From assembly GCF_001403735.1 (NCBI RefSeq), contig NZ_CXPG01000016.1:78288-142287 (forward strand): 64,000 nucleotides of DNA. Direction: 5' to 3'. A program made the translations under genes and the position numbers. This document shows, piece by piece, positions 43,563 through 56,590 of this stretch. The notes beneath the pieces are model-generated. The model was not told the DNA's origin and did not search any database. It saw nothing but the letters and a program-made list of their open reading frames with translations. This stretch comes from Jannaschia rubra. GTDB lineage: Bacteria; Pseudomonadota; Alphaproteobacteria; Rhodobacterales; Rhodobacteraceae. How positions within the stretch are numbered: the first letter of the stretch is position 1; the number at the start of each line of letters is the position of its first letter.

Positions 43563-44603
43563 TCAGAGCCAGCGGTCGCGATCGGTGCCGACCGCCTGCG
43601 ACACGTTATCGAACCCGTCGCGTTCCAAGAGGGCTTCCAGACCCCGCAAGATACGGACCGGCAACGAGATGCCTTGGTAGACGAGCGCCGTATAAAGCTG
43701 CACTGCCGAAGCGCCTGCGCGGATCTTAGCATAGGCCTGCTCTGCCGTCGCCACGCCACCCACGCCGATCAGCGGGAGGTCGGTCAGGGTGGACAGCCGC
43801 GCAAGGATGCGGGTCGAGCGCTCGAACAGTGGTTGCCCGGACAGGCCGCCCGCCTCGTCCCGCTGAGGGGAGGTCAGGGAGGTGCGGTCGAGCGTGGTGT
43901 TGGAGGCGATGATGGCGTCCACGCCGCCCGCTGCGGCGGCGATCTGTTCCAGGTCTTCGGCCGACAGGTCCGGCGCAATCTTCAGAAAGACGGGGATGCG
44001 CCGAGGCAGGGCGTCCCGAGCCGCCAGAACGCCCGAAAGCAAGGCCCCCAGAGCAGCCGGCCCCTGAAGCTCGCGCAGTCTCTCGGTGTTGGGGCTGCTG
44101 ACATTCACCGTTGCGAAATCGACATGCGCCCCGCAGGCCGTCAGGACGGACACGAAATCGGCGGCACGGTCTGCGCTGTCCTTGTTCGCCCCGAGGTTGA
44201 GCCCGATGACGGCCCCGTCCGGGCGTTGCGCAAGGCGGTCCGCGATAACCTCGGCGCCGTCGTTGTTGAAGCCGAAGCGGTTGATCGCCGCGCGGTCCTC
44301 GGTCAGGCGAAAGAGGCGAGGGCGCGGGTTGCCCGGCTGGGGCTGCGGCGTGGCGGCGCCGACCTCGAGGAAGCCGAAGGCGCAGCGCGACAGGGGCAGT
44401 AGCGCGGTAGCGTTCTTGTCGAACCCCGCGGCGAGCCCCACGGGGTTGGGCAGGTCGAGCCCCGCGAGCCGTGTCCGCAGCCGGGGCGACGTGACCGGCC
44501 CGCCACGGGGTCCGATGCCGGCCGACAGGGCAGTCAGGGCCAGTCCATGCGCCCGTTCCGGATCGAGACGGTGCAGAAGGGCGAGGCCCAGCCTGTCGAT
44601 CAT
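43563..44603 (-). CDS. pyrD: Dihydroorotate dehydrogenase (quinone), class 2
   Basis: A 346-residue membrane-associated FMN enzyme oxidising dihydroorotate to orotate with ubiquinone in pyrimidine synthesis. It has the class 2 N-terminal extension ([23 protein letters not shown]), [10 protein letters not shown], the NRFGFNNDG block, the catalytic serine region [15 protein letters not shown] and the FMN-binding [32 protein letters not shown]. The ATG overlaps the DUF952 stop by four bases, which also supports the start at 44603. Confidence 0.96.
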   Translation of the reverse strand: MIDRLGLALLHRLDPERAHGLALTALSAGIGPRGGPVTSPRLRTRLAGLDLPNPVGLAAGFDKNATALLPLSRCAFGFLEVGAATPQPQPGNPRPRLFRLTEDRAAINRFGFNNDGAEVIADRLAQRPDGAVIGLNLGANKDSADRAADFVSVLTACGAHVDFATVNVSSPNTERLRELQGPAALGALLSGVLAARDALPRRIPVFLKIAPDLSAEDLEQIAAAAGGVDAIIASNTTLDRTSLTSPQRDEAGGLSGQPLFERSTRILARLSTLTDLPLIGVGGVATAEQAYAKIRAGASAVQLYTALVYQGISLPVRILRGLEALLERDGFDNVSQAVGTDRDRWL

Positions 44604-44935
44604 TCGAGCCCTGCCGGGAACATGTGCACGCCGTCCACCATGGGCAGGGGCTGCGCCCAAGCCACCTGATCGCCGCGCAGGGGCGCGTGGAGGTGGGGGA
44701 ACAGGTCGCCGCCGCGCGACGGTTCCCATTTCAGGTTGTCTGACACGGTGGCTTCGTCGACGGCGATCAGCCAGACGCCTTCGACTCCACGAAAGTGCCT
44801 TGCGGCCGTCTCGGCGACCTGCGCCGCGGTCGAGAAATGGATATAGCCGTCGGCCAGATCGACGGGCGCGCCCCGCGTCGTTCCGTCGGCGTGCAGGGCC
44901 TGCCATTCAGGGGTTCGGAACAGCTTGTAGATCAT
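44600..44935 (-). CDS. DUF952 protein
   Basis: A 111-residue protein of the DUF952 family, recognised by [37 protein letters not shown] and [23 protein letters not shown]. The conserved histidines suggest a small enzyme (the fold is related to ADP-ribosyltransferase/tRNA-2'-phosphotransferase-like proteins), but no activity is established. It overlaps pyrD by four bases and is the first gene of this unit. Confidence 0.88.
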   Translation of the reverse strand: MIYKLFRTPEWQALHADGTTRGAPVDLADGYIHFSTAAQVAETAARHFRGVEGVWLIAVDEATVSDNLKWEPSRGGDLFPHLHAPLRGDQVAWAQPLPMVDGVHMFPAGLE

Positions 44936-45055
44936 GCATCCGGCATGCCCGGCGCATCCCGCCGCGTCAAGCGCGCCGCCCCACAGATGGGCTTTGACAA
45001 AATCCCGGCGGGCCAGCACCATCGGCCCGGTACAACCTGAGGGGGTTCCTGACCG

Positions 45056-46609
45056 ATGACACGTTTCCTGACCGCCACCGCCGCCCTTGCGCTCAGCACC
45101 GGGATCGCCAGTGCGGAATATTCGCTGACGATCCTGCATACCAACGACTTCCACGCCCGGTTCGAACCGATCAGCGCCTACGACGGCCCCTGCGCGCAGG
45201 AGGATAACGCCGCCGGAGAGTGCTTTGGGGGGACCGCGCGGCTGGTCAATGCCATCGCCGAGGCCAAGGCGCGGGCCGACAACCCCATCCTGGTAGATGG
45301 CGGCGACCAGTTCCAGGGCACGCTATTCTACACCTACTACAAGGGGAAGATGGCGGCCGAGATGATGAACATGCTGGGCTATGACGGCATGACGGTCGGC
45401 AACCACGAGTTCGACGACGGCCCCGAGGTCCTGTCGGAATTCATCGACGCCATCGAGTTTCCGATCCTCATGTCCAATGCCGACATCTCGGCCGAACCGC
45501 TGCTGGCTGACAAGCTGAAGAAATCGACCGTGATCGAGCGGAACGGCGAGAAGATCGGACTGATCGGCCTCACCACCGAAGACACGGATGAACTCGCCTC
45601 GCCCGGGCCGAACGTCATCTTCACCGACTCGGTGGAGGCCGTGCAGGCCGAGGTCGACCGTCTGACGGCCGAGGGCGTGAACAAGATCATCGTGTTGAGC
45701 CATTCGGGCTATGCCGTGGACCAGCGCGTCGCCGAGGGGACGACCGGCGTGGACGTCATCGTCGGCGGTCACACGAACACCCTGCTGGGCGACATGGAGG
45801 ACGCGGAAGGCCCCTATCCGACCATGGTGGGCGATACGGCCATCGTGCAGGCCTATGCCTACGGCAAGTACCTGGGTGAACTGAACGTCACCTTCGACGA
45901 CGATGGCAACGTGACCGAAGCCTCCGGCGCCCCCATCCTCGTCGACGCCAACGTGGCGGAGGACGAAGCCACGATCGAGCGTATTGCCGAACTGGCCGGG
46001 CCGCTGGACGAGGTCCGCCAGAAGGTCGTGGCCCAGACCGAGACGCCCATCATGGGCGAGCGCGATATCTGCCGCGTGCAGGTTTGCGAAATGGGCGTCC
46101 TGATCGCCGAGGCGATGCTGGACCGGGTCAAGGACCAGGGAATCGAAGTGGCCATCGCCAACAGCGGCGGTATCCGTGCTTCGATCGACGAGGGTGAGGT
46201 GACGATGGGCGAGGTGCTGACCGTACTGCCCTTCCAGAACACGCTGTCCACCTTCCGCGTCGACGGCGCCACCCTGCGCGCCGCGCTGGAGAACGGCGTG
46301 AGCCAGATCGAGGAGGTCGCGGGCCGCTTTCCGCAGGTCGCGGGCATGACCTTCACCTTCGATCCCGAAGCCCCCGCGGGCGAACGGGTCGGCGACGTGA
46401 CCGTCGGCGGCGAACCCCTCGACCCCGAGCGGATGTACGGCGTTGTCTCGAACGACTATGTGCGCAACGGGGGCGATGGCTACGAGATGTTCAAGGATGC
46501 GGCCGATGCTTATGACTACGGCCCCGACCTTGCGGATGTGACGGCCGAATACCTGATCGCCAATGGCCCATATGCGCCATTCGTGGATGACCGTATCAGT
46601 GTCAAATGA
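45056..46609 (+). CDS. Periplasmic 5'-nucleotidase/2',3'-cyclic phosphodiesterase family
   Basis: A 517-residue secreted metallophosphoesterase of the UshA/5'-nucleotidase family. The signal peptide MTRFLTATAALALSTGIASA is cleaved before EYS. The N-terminal metal domain has LHTNDFHARFEP (28-39), VDGGDQFQGT, VGNHEFDDG and SHSGYAVD...GGHTNT. The C-terminal substrate domain (from about 330) has AIANSGGIRASIDEGEVTMGEVLTVLPFQNTL and VSNDYVRNGGDGY with aromatic stacking residues. It scavenges phosphate and nucleosides from extracellular nucleotides. A strong terminator follows. Confidence 0.94.
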   Translation: MTRFLTATAALALSTGIASAEYSLTILHTNDFHARFEPISAYDGPCAQEDNAAGECFGGTARLVNAIAEAKARADNPILVDGGDQFQGTLFYTYYKGKMAAEMMNMLGYDGMTVGNHEFDDGPEVLSEFIDAIEFPILMSNADISAEPLLADKLKKSTVIERNGEKIGLIGLTTEDTDELASPGPNVIFTDSVEAVQAEVDRLTAEGVNKIIVLSHSGYAVDQRVAEGTTGVDVIVGGHTNTLLGDMEDAEGPYPTMVGDTAIVQAYAYGKYLGELNVTFDDDGNVTEASGAPILVDANVAEDEATIERIAELAGPLDEVRQKVVAQTETPIMGERDICRVQVCEMGVLIAEAMLDRVKDQGIEVAIANSGGIRASIDEGEVTMGEVLTVLPFQNTLSTFRVDGATLRAALENGVSQIEEVAGRFPQVAGMTFTFDPEAPAGERVGDVTVGGEPLDPERMYGVVSNDYVRNGGDGYEMFKDAADAYDYGPDLADVTAEYLIANGPYAPFVDDRISVK

Positions 46610-46658
46610 CATGATCGAAAGCGACGTTTCCGTCGTTATCGAAAGTTGAACGGATTAA

Positions 46659-46687
46659 GGGGCGGGATTATATCCCGCCCCTCTTTT
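46659..46687 (+). terminator. Rho-independent terminator after the 5'-nucleotidase gene
   Basis: GGGGCGGGA (46659-46667) and TCCCGCCCC (46673-46681) form a perfect 9-bp stem with a 5-base loop, followed by TCTTTT. Confidence 0.9.
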
Positions 46688-46833
46688 CATCCTTGCAAGC
46701 TCTGGCTAGGCTCTGGCCATATTTCTGGTGGATCCGTGATTCCGGGCCGCCGCACAATTGGATTTTTTTTTCGACCCGGTTTGGGATTGCGACTGGCTGC
46801 CTGCTGGACCGGATGTACAAGAGGCCGTCTCCG

Positions 46834-47925
46834 ATGATTGCACCGATTCATCCCGATTACGTCGACCGCCTTGCCGCCATCCGGCGCTACGACCTGGGAA
46901 CATCCGCGCATGACGGTGCCTTTGACGGGCTGGTATCGCTCGCGGCGCAGATCTGTCATTGCCCCATCGCGCTGGTGTCCATCGTGCATGAGGACGATCA
47001 GCGGTTCGAGGCGCGATGCGGGCTCGACCGGGAGTCGACGCCTCTCAATATGGCGATCTGCAGTCATGCCATCCTGCAGGATGAAATCCTCGAGATTCCC
47101 GATACGCGTCTCGACATGCGCACGCGCGACAATCCGCTGGTTACCGATCCAGACGATCCGCTGCTGTTCTATGCCGGCGCGCAGATCGTGACGAAAGGCG
47201 GTGTGTCGCTCGGCACGCTCTGCGTCCTTGACCGCAGGCCGCGCAGGCTGGGCGATGCGGAGCGGGCAAGCCTTCGCATCCTCGCCGATCAGGTGATGCA
47301 GCGGCTGGAGTTGCACGAGGCGCTGCGCCAGCAGGAGGCGATGCGCCGTGAGGTCGATCACCGGGTGAAGAACAGCCTCGCGAACGTGGCGGCAATGACG
47401 CGGATGGCCGCACGCAAGGCCGCGCCCGAAGCGCGCGGCGCCCTTCTGGCAGTCGAGCGGCGCATCAACGTGATGGTTGAATTGCATGAGGATCTGCACC
47501 GGGCCGACGACCCTGACGGGCCGATCGAACTGTCGGATTACCTTGGCCGCGTGGCAGGTCACCTTCAGCATATCTCGCCCCCAGGGGTGGAGATCGACGC
47601 TGAGTTCGATCCCGTCGCGCTGGTCGGGCGCCGGGCGTCGGCCCTGGGCGTGCTGTTGAACGAGATGATCTCGAACTCTTGCAAGCATGCTTTTGAGGAC
47701 GGGCAATCAGGGCGCATCGTGGTGCGGGGCAGGGATCTCGGCGACGGGCGCTATCTGATGTCCTGCAAGGACGATGGCATCGGAGCCGCGGCCCCCGACG
47801 GCAAGGGCGGGCTGGGCCGCCACATCATGCGGGCCTCGGCCACGCAGCTTGACGGAGAGTTACGCCTGACCCCGTCTGCAGATGGCTATCTGGCGGAACT
47901 CGAGTTTCCGGTCAGCCCGGTCTGA
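46834..47925 (+). CDS. GAF-domain sensor histidine kinase (HisKA_2 type)
   Basis: A 363-residue soluble histidine kinase. A GAF domain occupies about 20-160 (ALVSIVHEDDQRFEARCGL, ICSHAILQD, YAGAQIVTKGGVSLGTLCVLD). The phosphoacceptor helix REVDHRVKNSLANVAAM puts His176 in an HisKA_2/HWE-like context. The ATPase domain has NEMISNSCKHAF and CKDDGIG. There are no membrane helices, so the signal is cytoplasmic; the GAF resembles those of light- or redox-responsive kinases, but no cofactor cysteine is certain. The start MIAPIHPDYV at 46834 has AGAGG about nine bases before; an ATG at 46813 is an alternative. No response regulator gene is adjacent. Confidence 0.88.
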   Translation: MIAPIHPDYVDRLAAIRRYDLGTSAHDGAFDGLVSLAAQICHCPIALVSIVHEDDQRFEARCGLDRESTPLNMAICSHAILQDEILEIPDTRLDMRTRDNPLVTDPDDPLLFYAGAQIVTKGGVSLGTLCVLDRRPRRLGDAERASLRILADQVMQRLELHEALRQQEAMRREVDHRVKNSLANVAAMTRMAARKAAPEARGALLAVERRINVMVELHEDLHRADDPDGPIELSDYLGRVAGHLQHISPPGVEIDAEFDPVALVGRRASALGVLLNEMISNSCKHAFEDGQSGRIVVRGRDLGDGRYLMSCKDDGIGAAAPDGKGGLGRHIMRASATQLDGELRLTPSADGYLAELEFPVSPV

Positions 47926-48115
47926 CGCCGTACCCGAACGAAAATCGACCCGCGCGGGGCGCGGGCCGATCAACCATCGGGAGATTTCGGCGTCGATCCG
48001 AGCAGGGAGATCGTAAAGGGGGGAGGATGCTGATCGTCCCGGCTCCGGATCGTCGCCTTGGGTGCGAAGATGCCCGTCAAATGTGTCAGGTTTGCGACTC
48101 CTCAACAGTCATGTC

Positions 48116-48147
48116 GCGACAGTGCGGCCCGTCGGCCACACTGTCGC
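48116..48147. terminator. Long hairpin between the histidine kinase and thrS
   Basis: Arms 48116-48129 and 48134-48147 form a 14-bp stem with one mismatch and a 4-base loop. It begins eight bases after the thrS stop. There is no T run on either side, so it may be a transcript-end-protecting hairpin for two convergent genes. A second GC-rich hairpin with a T-rich flank on the minus strand lies near 47942-47965. Confidence 0.5.
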
Positions 48148-48154
48148 CCGTCAG

Positions 48155-50101
48155 TCAACGAAGATCCGGCGGGGTCGCCTCCGCCGCGAGGTCCTGCGTC
48201 ACGCGGTCGAGCGCGATGACCTGCGTGGTCTTCTCGCCCAGACGGCGGAGCGTAACCGTGCGGTCCGCCACTTCCTGCCGGCCGATGGCAAGGATCACCG
48301 GCACCTTCGACAGGGAATGTTCGCGCACCTTGTAGTTGATCTTCTCATTGCGCACGTCCGCCTCGGCGCGGACGCCGGCGCGGGTCAGAACCTCGACCAC
48401 CTCGCGCACGTAATCGTCCGCCTCCGACACGATCGAAGCCACGACGACCTGCCGCGGGGCGAGCCAGACGGGCAGGCGTCCGGCGGAGTTCTCGATCAGG
48501 ATGCCGATGAACCGCTCGAAGCTGCCCAAGGTGGCACGGTGCAGCATGTACGGACGGTGTTTCGCGCTGTCCTCGCCCACATAAGTCGCGCCCAGCCGTT
48601 CCGGCAGGTTCGGATCGACCTGGAAGGTGCCGCATTGCCAGACCCGGCCGATGGCATCGGTGAGGTAGAAGTCGAGCTTGGGTCCATAGAACGCGCCGTC
48701 GCCTTCCTCGACCCGGTAGGCGTTGCCGGTGGACTTGATCGCCGCCTCCAACGCGCCTTCGACATGGTCCCAGCTTTCGTCGCTGCCCACCCGATTTTCG
48801 GGACGGGTGGCGAAGGCGATCTCGAACTGCTCGAAGCCAAGGTCGCGATAGGTCTCGGACAGGAACTCGATGAAGCGGGCACATTCATCCTGGATCTGGT
48901 CTTCCGTGCAGAAGATGTGACCGTCGTCCTGCGTGAATCCGCGCACGCGCATGATGCCGTGCAAAGCACCCGAGGGCTCATACCGGTTGCACGATCCGAA
49001 CTCGGCCATCCGCAGCGGAAGGTCGCGATAGGATTTCAGGCCCTGATTGAAAACCTGAACGTGGCAGGGGCAGTTCATGGGCTTGAGCGCGTTGACCGCT
49101 TTTTCGCGGGCGTGTTCCTCGTCCACCTCGACGATGAACATGTGATCCTGATACTTGTCCCAGTGGCCCGACGCCTCCCACAGTTTGCGGTCGACGACCT
49201 GCGGGGTGTTCACCTCGACATAACCGCCGCGACGCTGCCGGCGGCGCATGTAATCCTGCAGCGTGACATAGATCGTCCAGCCGTTCGGGTGCCAGAACAC
49301 CTGACCGGGCGCCTCCTCCTGCATGTGGAACAGGTCCATCTCGCGGCCCAGGCGGCGGTGGTCGCGCGCTTCGGCCTCCTCCAGGAACTTCAGGTGGGCC
49401 TTCAGGTCGTCGCGATTGCGGAAGGCGATACCATAGATGCGCTGTAACTGCGGCCGCGTGCTGTCGCCCAGCCAATAGGCCGAGGACACCCGCGTCAACT
49501 TGAACGCATCCGCCGGGATCTGGCCCGTATGCTGCAGGTGCGGACCGCGGCACAGGTCCTGCCATTCGCCGTGCCAATACATGCGGATCGGCTCGTTCCC
49601 CGGAATCCGGTCCAGAAGCTCGACCTTGAACGGCTCCTCCGCCTTTTCGTAGTAGGCGCGCGCATCCTCACGTGACCAGACCTCGGTGCGGACCTTGTCG
49701 CGCGCGGCGATGATCTTCTTCATCTCGGCTTCGATGGCGCCCAGGTCGTCGGGGGTAAACGGCTCCTGCCGGTCGAAGTCGTAGAACCATCCGAAGTCGC
49801 GGACCGGCCCGATCGTGACCTTCACGTCAGGATAGAGCTGCTGGACCGCGCGAGCCATGACATGCGCCAGATCGTGCCGGATCAGCTCCAGCGCCGGCCC
49901 GTCGTCCTGCATGGTGTTGATCGAGATAGCGGCGTCCGTCTCGATGGGCCAGGCGAGGTCCCAGTGGGCACCGTTCACCTGCGCAGAAATCGCCTTCTTG
50001 GACAGGGACTTGCTTATCCCCTCGGCCACCTCGCCGGGCGTCGTGCCCTGGGGGACATCGCGCGTGTTGCCATCGGGAAAGGTGAGGGTGATCTGGGACA
50101 T
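48155..50101 (-). CDS. thrS: Threonyl-tRNA synthetase
   Basis: A 648-residue class II synthetase. The TGS domain is at the N-terminus ([19 protein letters not shown]), then the editing domain with [16 protein letters not shown] (the HxxxH site). The catalytic core has [60 protein letters not shown] (motif 2 region) and the motif 3 block near [18 protein letters not shown]. The C-terminal anticodon-binding domain starts near [10 protein letters not shown]. It charges tRNA-Thr in the cytoplasm. No T-box or other leader was seen, as expected for this phylum. Confidence 0.97.
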   Translation of the reverse strand: MSQITLTFPDGNTRDVPQGTTPGEVAEGISKSLSKKAISAQVNGAHWDLAWPIETDAAISINTMQDDGPALELIRHDLAHVMARAVQQLYPDVKVTIGPVRDFGWFYDFDRQEPFTPDDLGAIEAEMKKIIAARDKVRTEVWSREDARAYYEKAEEPFKVELLDRIPGNEPIRMYWHGEWQDLCRGPHLQHTGQIPADAFKLTRVSSAYWLGDSTRPQLQRIYGIAFRNRDDLKAHLKFLEEAEARDHRRLGREMDLFHMQEEAPGQVFWHPNGWTIYVTLQDYMRRRQRRGGYVEVNTPQVVDRKLWEASGHWDKYQDHMFIVEVDEEHAREKAVNALKPMNCPCHVQVFNQGLKSYRDLPLRMAEFGSCNRYEPSGALHGIMRVRGFTQDDGHIFCTEDQIQDECARFIEFLSETYRDLGFEQFEIAFATRPENRVGSDESWDHVEGALEAAIKSTGNAYRVEEGDGAFYGPKLDFYLTDAIGRVWQCGTFQVDPNLPERLGATYVGEDSAKHRPYMLHRATLGSFERFIGILIENSAGRLPVWLAPRQVVVASIVSEADDYVREVVEVLTRAGVRAEADVRNEKINYKVREHSLSKVPVILAIGRQEVADRTVTLRRLGEKTTQVIALDRVTQDLAAEATPPDLR

Positions 50102-50177
50102 GGAACCTGTCCTCCGTCGTTTCGGCGCCCACGGAACGCCCGGTTGCGGGTATGTGCGGCGCCTTTTGAAGCCTGCG

Positions 50178-50191
50178 TTGACGCAGGTCAA
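50178..50191 (+). promoter_or_regulatory. FNR/FnrL box TTGAC-N4-GTCAA
   Basis: TTGACGCAGGTCAA is a perfect inverted repeat matching the FNR/FnrL/DNR consensus TTGAT-N4-ATCAA in all but the fifth position of each arm. It is 57 bases upstream of the universal stress protein start, a distance that fits an activated promoter. Confidence 0.65.
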
Positions 50192-50247
50192 GGTGCGCGA
50201 CCGCCGCCCGTGCCAGCCTTGCCCCGACCATCCCCAAGGAGGACATC

Positions 50248-52654
<2,407 letters not shown>

Positions 52655-52678
52655 CGTCGCCGTCGTCCGGGGGCCGCA

Positions 52679-53857
52679 ATGACGCCCGGCGCGCGCGTTC
52701 AGGCGGCGATCGAGGTGCTGGACCGGGTTCTCCGCGGTGCCCCTGCCGAGCGGGAATTGACGGCTTGGAGCCGCGCCAGCCGCTATGCCGGATCGAAGGA
52801 TCGCGCCGCCGTCCGTGATTACGTCTTCGACGTCCTGCGGAACCTGCGATCCGCCGCCTGGGCGGGGGGGCAGGGGGACGTGCCGCTTGCCAGCATGGAT
52901 GCACGTGCCGTGATGGCGGGCCTCCTCCGCCTGCACGGGGTCGATCCGGCAAGCCTTTTTACCGGCGAGGGTCACGCCCCCGATCCCATTCATCTGTCCG
53001 ACGACCCAGGCCCGATGCCGGACGGCGTCCGCGCCGACCTGCCCGACTGGCTGCTCGGTCCGATGCGCGACGGCCTGGGCAGCAAAAGCGCGGACGTGTT
53101 CGAGGCGCTTCGCACCCGCGCGCCGGTGTTCCTTCGCACGAACCTCGCCCGCATCACGCGAGCGGAGCTCGTCGAACGGCTCCGGGCCGGCGGCTTCGAT
53201 GCCGCAGCCGAACCCTTTGCAACCGGGGCCATCCGCATCGAAGGCCAAGCGCGCGGCCTGTCGAACCTTGATGCCTTTGCCGACGGCCTGTTCGAGTTTC
53301 AGGACGCCGGATCGCAGTCCCTGGTCGACCGGCTGCCGCTGACGCCGGGTGCCCGGATTCTGGACCTCTGCGCCGGTGGCGGCGGCAAGACCCTTGCCAT
53401 GGCCGCACGCGGAGCCGGTCCGCTGTTCGCCCATGACGCCGACCCGGCCAGGCTGCGCGACCTGCCACTCCGCGCGGCGCGGGCGGGGGCGTCCGTCACC
53501 CTGCTTTCCCGGCCGGAAGACTCTGCGCCATTCGAAGGCGTCGTGGCCGACGTGCCATGCTCCGGCAGCGGCAGTTGGCGCCGTGCGCCCGAGGCCCGCT
53601 GGCGCCTCACGCCGCAAAGGCTGGCCGAGTTGAACAGGTTGCAGGACGAGATTCTGGATCGCGCGATTGCCCTGACGCAGCCGGGCGGATGGATCGCCTA
53701 TATGACCTGTTCGGTCCTCGACGCCGAAAACACACAGCGCATCCGGGCCGCCCTGGACCGTGACGGCCGTCTCGAGCCGCTCTCGCAATGGTTCTGCCTT
53801 CCGGTCGAGGGCGGGCCGGACGGCTTCTATCTCGCCCTCCTTCGCCGTCTGGGTTAA
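52679..53857 (+). CDS. RsmB/NOP-type rRNA (cytosine-C5) methyltransferase
   Basis: A 392-residue SAM-dependent RNA m5C methyltransferase. The N-terminal NusB-like region (about 1-140) contains ASRYAGSKDRAAVRDYVFDVLRNL. The SAM site is ARILDLCAGGGGKTLAMA, and the two catalytic cysteines are in VADVPCSGSGSWRR and YMTCSVLDAEN. In E. coli RsmB methylates 16S rRNA C967. The short form seen in alphaproteobacteria may act on the same or another site. It follows guaB and precedes the cckA promoter. Confidence 0.9.
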   Translation: MTPGARVQAAIEVLDRVLRGAPAERELTAWSRASRYAGSKDRAAVRDYVFDVLRNLRSAAWAGGQGDVPLASMDARAVMAGLLRLHGVDPASLFTGEGHAPDPIHLSDDPGPMPDGVRADLPDWLLGPMRDGLGSKSADVFEALRTRAPVFLRTNLARITRAELVERLRAGGFDAAAEPFATGAIRIEGQARGLSNLDAFADGLFEFQDAGSQSLVDRLPLTPGARILDLCAGGGGKTLAMAARGAGPLFAHDADPARLRDLPLRAARAGASVTLLSRPEDSAPFEGVVADVPCSGSGSWRRAPEARWRLTPQRLAELNRLQDEILDRAIALTQPGGWIAYMTCSVLDAENTQRIRAALDRDGRLEPLSQWFCLPVEGGPDGFYLALLRRLG

Positions 53858-53886
53858 CGGGTTCGGGGCCTTTCGTGGTAGCACTG

Positions 53887-53901
53887 TTAAGGGCGTCTTA
53901 A
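53887..53901 (+). promoter_or_regulatory. CtrA-type box TTAA-N7-TTAA before cckA
   Basis: TTAAGGGCGTCTTAA, followed by C, is an exact match to the extended CtrA consensus TTAA-N7-TTAAC. It lies 29 bases after the preceding stop and 76 bases before the likely cckA start, suggesting that the response regulator at the end of the CckA phosphorelay controls the kinase gene. Confidence 0.65.
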
Positions 53902-53976
53902 CTTTTGGCCCCGATAGCTGGCGGGGACGATTCCATCACCGCGTCCGGCCGGACGGCAGGCAGGGAGGCTGGTTTT

Positions 53977-56586
53977 TTGGGCGAAACGGCAAAGCTGCTC
54001 CGGCATCTGCGGAACGGGTCATCGGTGTTCCTTCTCGTGGCGCTCGGTGCGCTCGCGGTGTCCTTCGCGACCGAGGCCGGTCCGTCGCGCCTGCTGTTGA
54101 TGACGGCCGCCGGGGCGCTTGGATCGGTCGTGATCCTGCTCTATCTCGCTACGGGCATCATGGGCCGAATGGCGCGACAGCGGTTGCGCATCGTGATGGA
54201 CTTCCTCGAACACGACAACGCGCCCGGTTTCTGCACGGACGAGGATGGCGCGATCTTCGCCCAGAACCGTTCGGCGGTCGAACGGTTCGGCGCCCACGAC
54301 GGCAGCACCGTGACCCGCGCGTTGGAGTCCCTGTTCGCGAATCCCGACGCGGTGGTCCATCGCCTCCGGTCTGCGGCGCAGGGCCGCTCGACTGCCCGCG
54401 AAGACGTGGTGACCCGGCGCGGCCACGTTCGCGTTGCCGTGCACCGCGTCCCCGGCGGCTTCCTGTGGCGTCTGGAGGACCTTGTGGAACGCCCCCCACG
54501 CGGCGCCGACGGTATCGGGCTTCCGATGCTCACGTTCGGGCCATCCGGCACCATCCTCTACATGAACGAGGTTCTGCGCACGGGCGTGGGACGCAGGGTC
54601 AAGCGCATTCGCGATCTTTTCGAGGACGTGCCGTTGGAGAACGGCGGCCTCAATCGCCTGCTCGCAAAATCCGGCACGACCGACGTCCGTGTGGTGCTTT
54701 CCGAACCGGTCAACGGTCGGCAGGAGGTCTTCGTCCTGCCCGCCGGGCGGGCCGCCGAAGGACAGGTCGCGCTGGATGCGTTGCCGGTCGCACTGCTCCG
54801 CCTCGACGCCGAGGGCCGGGTCTCCTTCGCCAACCGCCTCGCGCGCGACCTGCTGCCCGCGACCGCCAACGGCGACGAACGCCGCCTCGCCGCCATGGTC
54901 GAGGGGCTAGGCCGCAGCGTCCGGGAGTGGGTGAGCGAAGCGGCGGCCGGACGGGGCCTCTACCGCGCCGAGGTCGTGCGCGTCACCGGAGCGGAAGTCG
55001 AGACCTATCTCCAAATTACCCTCGGCCGCCCGATGAACGACGGCGAAGGGGGGCTGCTGGCGGTTCTCAACGACGCCACCGAGCTGAAGACGCTGGAGGC
55101 GCAGTTCGTCCAGAGCCAGAAGATGCAGGCCATCGGTCAGCTGGCCGGCGGTGTCGCGCATGATTTCAACAACCTGCTGACCGCGATTTCGGGGCACTGC
55201 GATCTGTTAATGCTTCGCCACGGTGAGGGCGACGACGACTATGCCGATCTGACGCAGATCACCCAGAATGCGAACCGGGCCGCGGCCCTTGTGGGCCAGC
55301 TTCTGGCGTTCTCGCGCAAGCAGACCCTTGAGATGCGCCCGATCGACCTGCGCGATACTCTGGGCGATCTTGCTCATCTCCTTAACCGACTCGTGGGGGA
55401 ACGGGTGACGCTGCGTCTCCAGCACGATCCCGCCCTCCTTCCTATTCGTGGCGACCGGAGGCAGCTTGAACAGGTGCTGATGAACCTCGTCGTGAACGCG
55501 CGCGATGCGATGCAGGACGGCGGCGAGATCCTTATCGAGACGGAATGCCGGTATCTTGCCACGTCGATGAATCGCGACCGGGTTTCCGTGCCCGCCGGTC
55601 AGTACGTGGTCGTGACCGTTTCCGACCAGGGTCGCGGTATTTCCCCCGACAACCTGACAAGGATATTCGAGCCGTTCTTCACCACCAAGCGCCCCGGCGA
55701 AGGCACCGGTCTCGGACTGAGCATGGCCTACGGAATCATCAAGCAATCGGGCGGCTACATCTTCGCCGACAGCACGTCCGGCCAGGGAACGTGCTTCAGC
55801 CTCTATTTCCCTGCCCTGACCGATCAGTCGGAAATCGAAGGGGCGGTCGAACCGGCGCAGCCCGGATGCGCGGGCGTCGCTCCGGCGCTGATGCTGCCGG
55901 ATCTCCTTCCCCCGGCGCCGCCGGCGGCCGAGGTCATCGACGAAGAGTCCCAAAAGGACGAGAACGGCAAGTCCCCGATGGTGGACCCCGAGGTTCCGGC
56001 AGAGGGTGAGGGAGCCGATGACATTCTGCGATCTCTTCTCGCGCAAACGGACGATGCGGATGGGGATGCGGAGGAGGTTGCCGATAGTTCGGCCTTCGAC
56101 GAAGAGGTTTTGGCGACCGAAACTGCAGGCGATGAGGCCATCGTCTTGAGGCAGACGGCTTCTGTGGCGGGTGATAGTCGACCGGACAATGACGATCACG
56201 GTACGAGCCTGACTTCGACGTCTCGCCCCGTCGTCCTGTTGGTGGAGGACGAAGCGCCGGTCCGGGCGTTCGCCTGCCGCGCGCTCCGCCTTCGAGGATA
56301 TGATGTGGTCGAGGCCGAGAACGCGGAATCCGCCCTGGAACAGTTGTCGGACGCGGACCTGTCCGTCGATCTGTTCGTGACCGACGTGATGATGCCCGGC
56401 CTCGACGGACCCACTTGGGTGCGTGAAGCAATGAAGACCCGCCCCGACGTGAGGACGATCTTCATTTCCGGCTATACGCAGGATGCCCTTTCGGAAACCA
56501 GCGTTCCGGTGCCGAATGCGATCTTCCTGCCGAAGCCGTTCTCTCTCTCTGACTTGACCCGTACAGTGGAACGCGCGCTCGGCTGA
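53977..56586 (+). CDS. cckA: Cell-cycle hybrid histidine kinase CckA
   Basis: An 869-residue hybrid kinase heading the CckA-ChpT-CtrA phosphorelay. Two membrane helices (about 14-32 and 38-62) are followed by PAS-like domains (about 75-170, 180-260 and 262-370). The kinase core has [20 protein letters not shown] with His395, NARDAM, SDQGRGI and GEGTGLGLS. The receiver domain (751-869) has EDE at 757-759, phospho-acceptor Asp803 and Lys853. Between ATPase and receiver lies an acidic, low-complexity linker of about 135 residues (615-750), longer than usual. The TTG start at 53977 is chosen because GGGAGG lies eight bases before it; a TTG at 53905 would overlap the promoter box region. Confidence 0.92.
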   Translation: MGETAKLLRHLRNGSSVFLLVALGALAVSFATEAGPSRLLLMTAAGALGSVVILLYLATGIMGRMARQRLRIVMDFLEHDNAPGFCTDEDGAIFAQNRSAVERFGAHDGSTVTRALESLFANPDAVVHRLRSAAQGRSTAREDVVTRRGHVRVAVHRVPGGFLWRLEDLVERPPRGADGIGLPMLTFGPSGTILYMNEVLRTGVGRRVKRIRDLFEDVPLENGGLNRLLAKSGTTDVRVVLSEPVNGRQEVFVLPAGRAAEGQVALDALPVALLRLDAEGRVSFANRLARDLLPATANGDERRLAAMVEGLGRSVREWVSEAAAGRGLYRAEVVRVTGAEVETYLQITLGRPMNDGEGGLLAVLNDATELKTLEAQFVQSQKMQAIGQLAGGVAHDFNNLLTAISGHCDLLMLRHGEGDDDYADLTQITQNANRAAALVGQLLAFSRKQTLEMRPIDLRDTLGDLAHLLNRLVGERVTLRLQHDPALLPIRGDRRQLEQVLMNLVVNARDAMQDGGEILIETECRYLATSMNRDRVSVPAGQYVVVTVSDQGRGISPDNLTRIFEPFFTTKRPGEGTGLGLSMAYGIIKQSGGYIFADSTSGQGTCFSLYFPALTDQSEIEGAVEPAQPGCAGVAPALMLPDLLPPAPPAAEVIDEESQKDENGKSPMVDPEVPAEGEGADDILRSLLAQTDDADGDAEEVADSSAFDEEVLATETAGDEAIVLRQTASVAGDSRPDNDDHGTSLTSTSRPVVLLVEDEAPVRAFACRALRLRGYDVVEAENAESALEQLSDADLSVDLFVTDVMMPGLDGPTWVREAMKTRPDVRTIFISGYTQDALSETSVPVPNAIFLPKPFSLSDLTRTVERALG

Positions 56587-56590
56587 GCCT

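Noticed and set aside
48027..48335. An ORF beginning in the gap after the histidine kinase, with GGGGAGG touching its ATG
   Set aside because: The purine run has no spacing to the ATG, the frame enters thrS antisense, and the long hairpin at 48116-48147 falls inside it.
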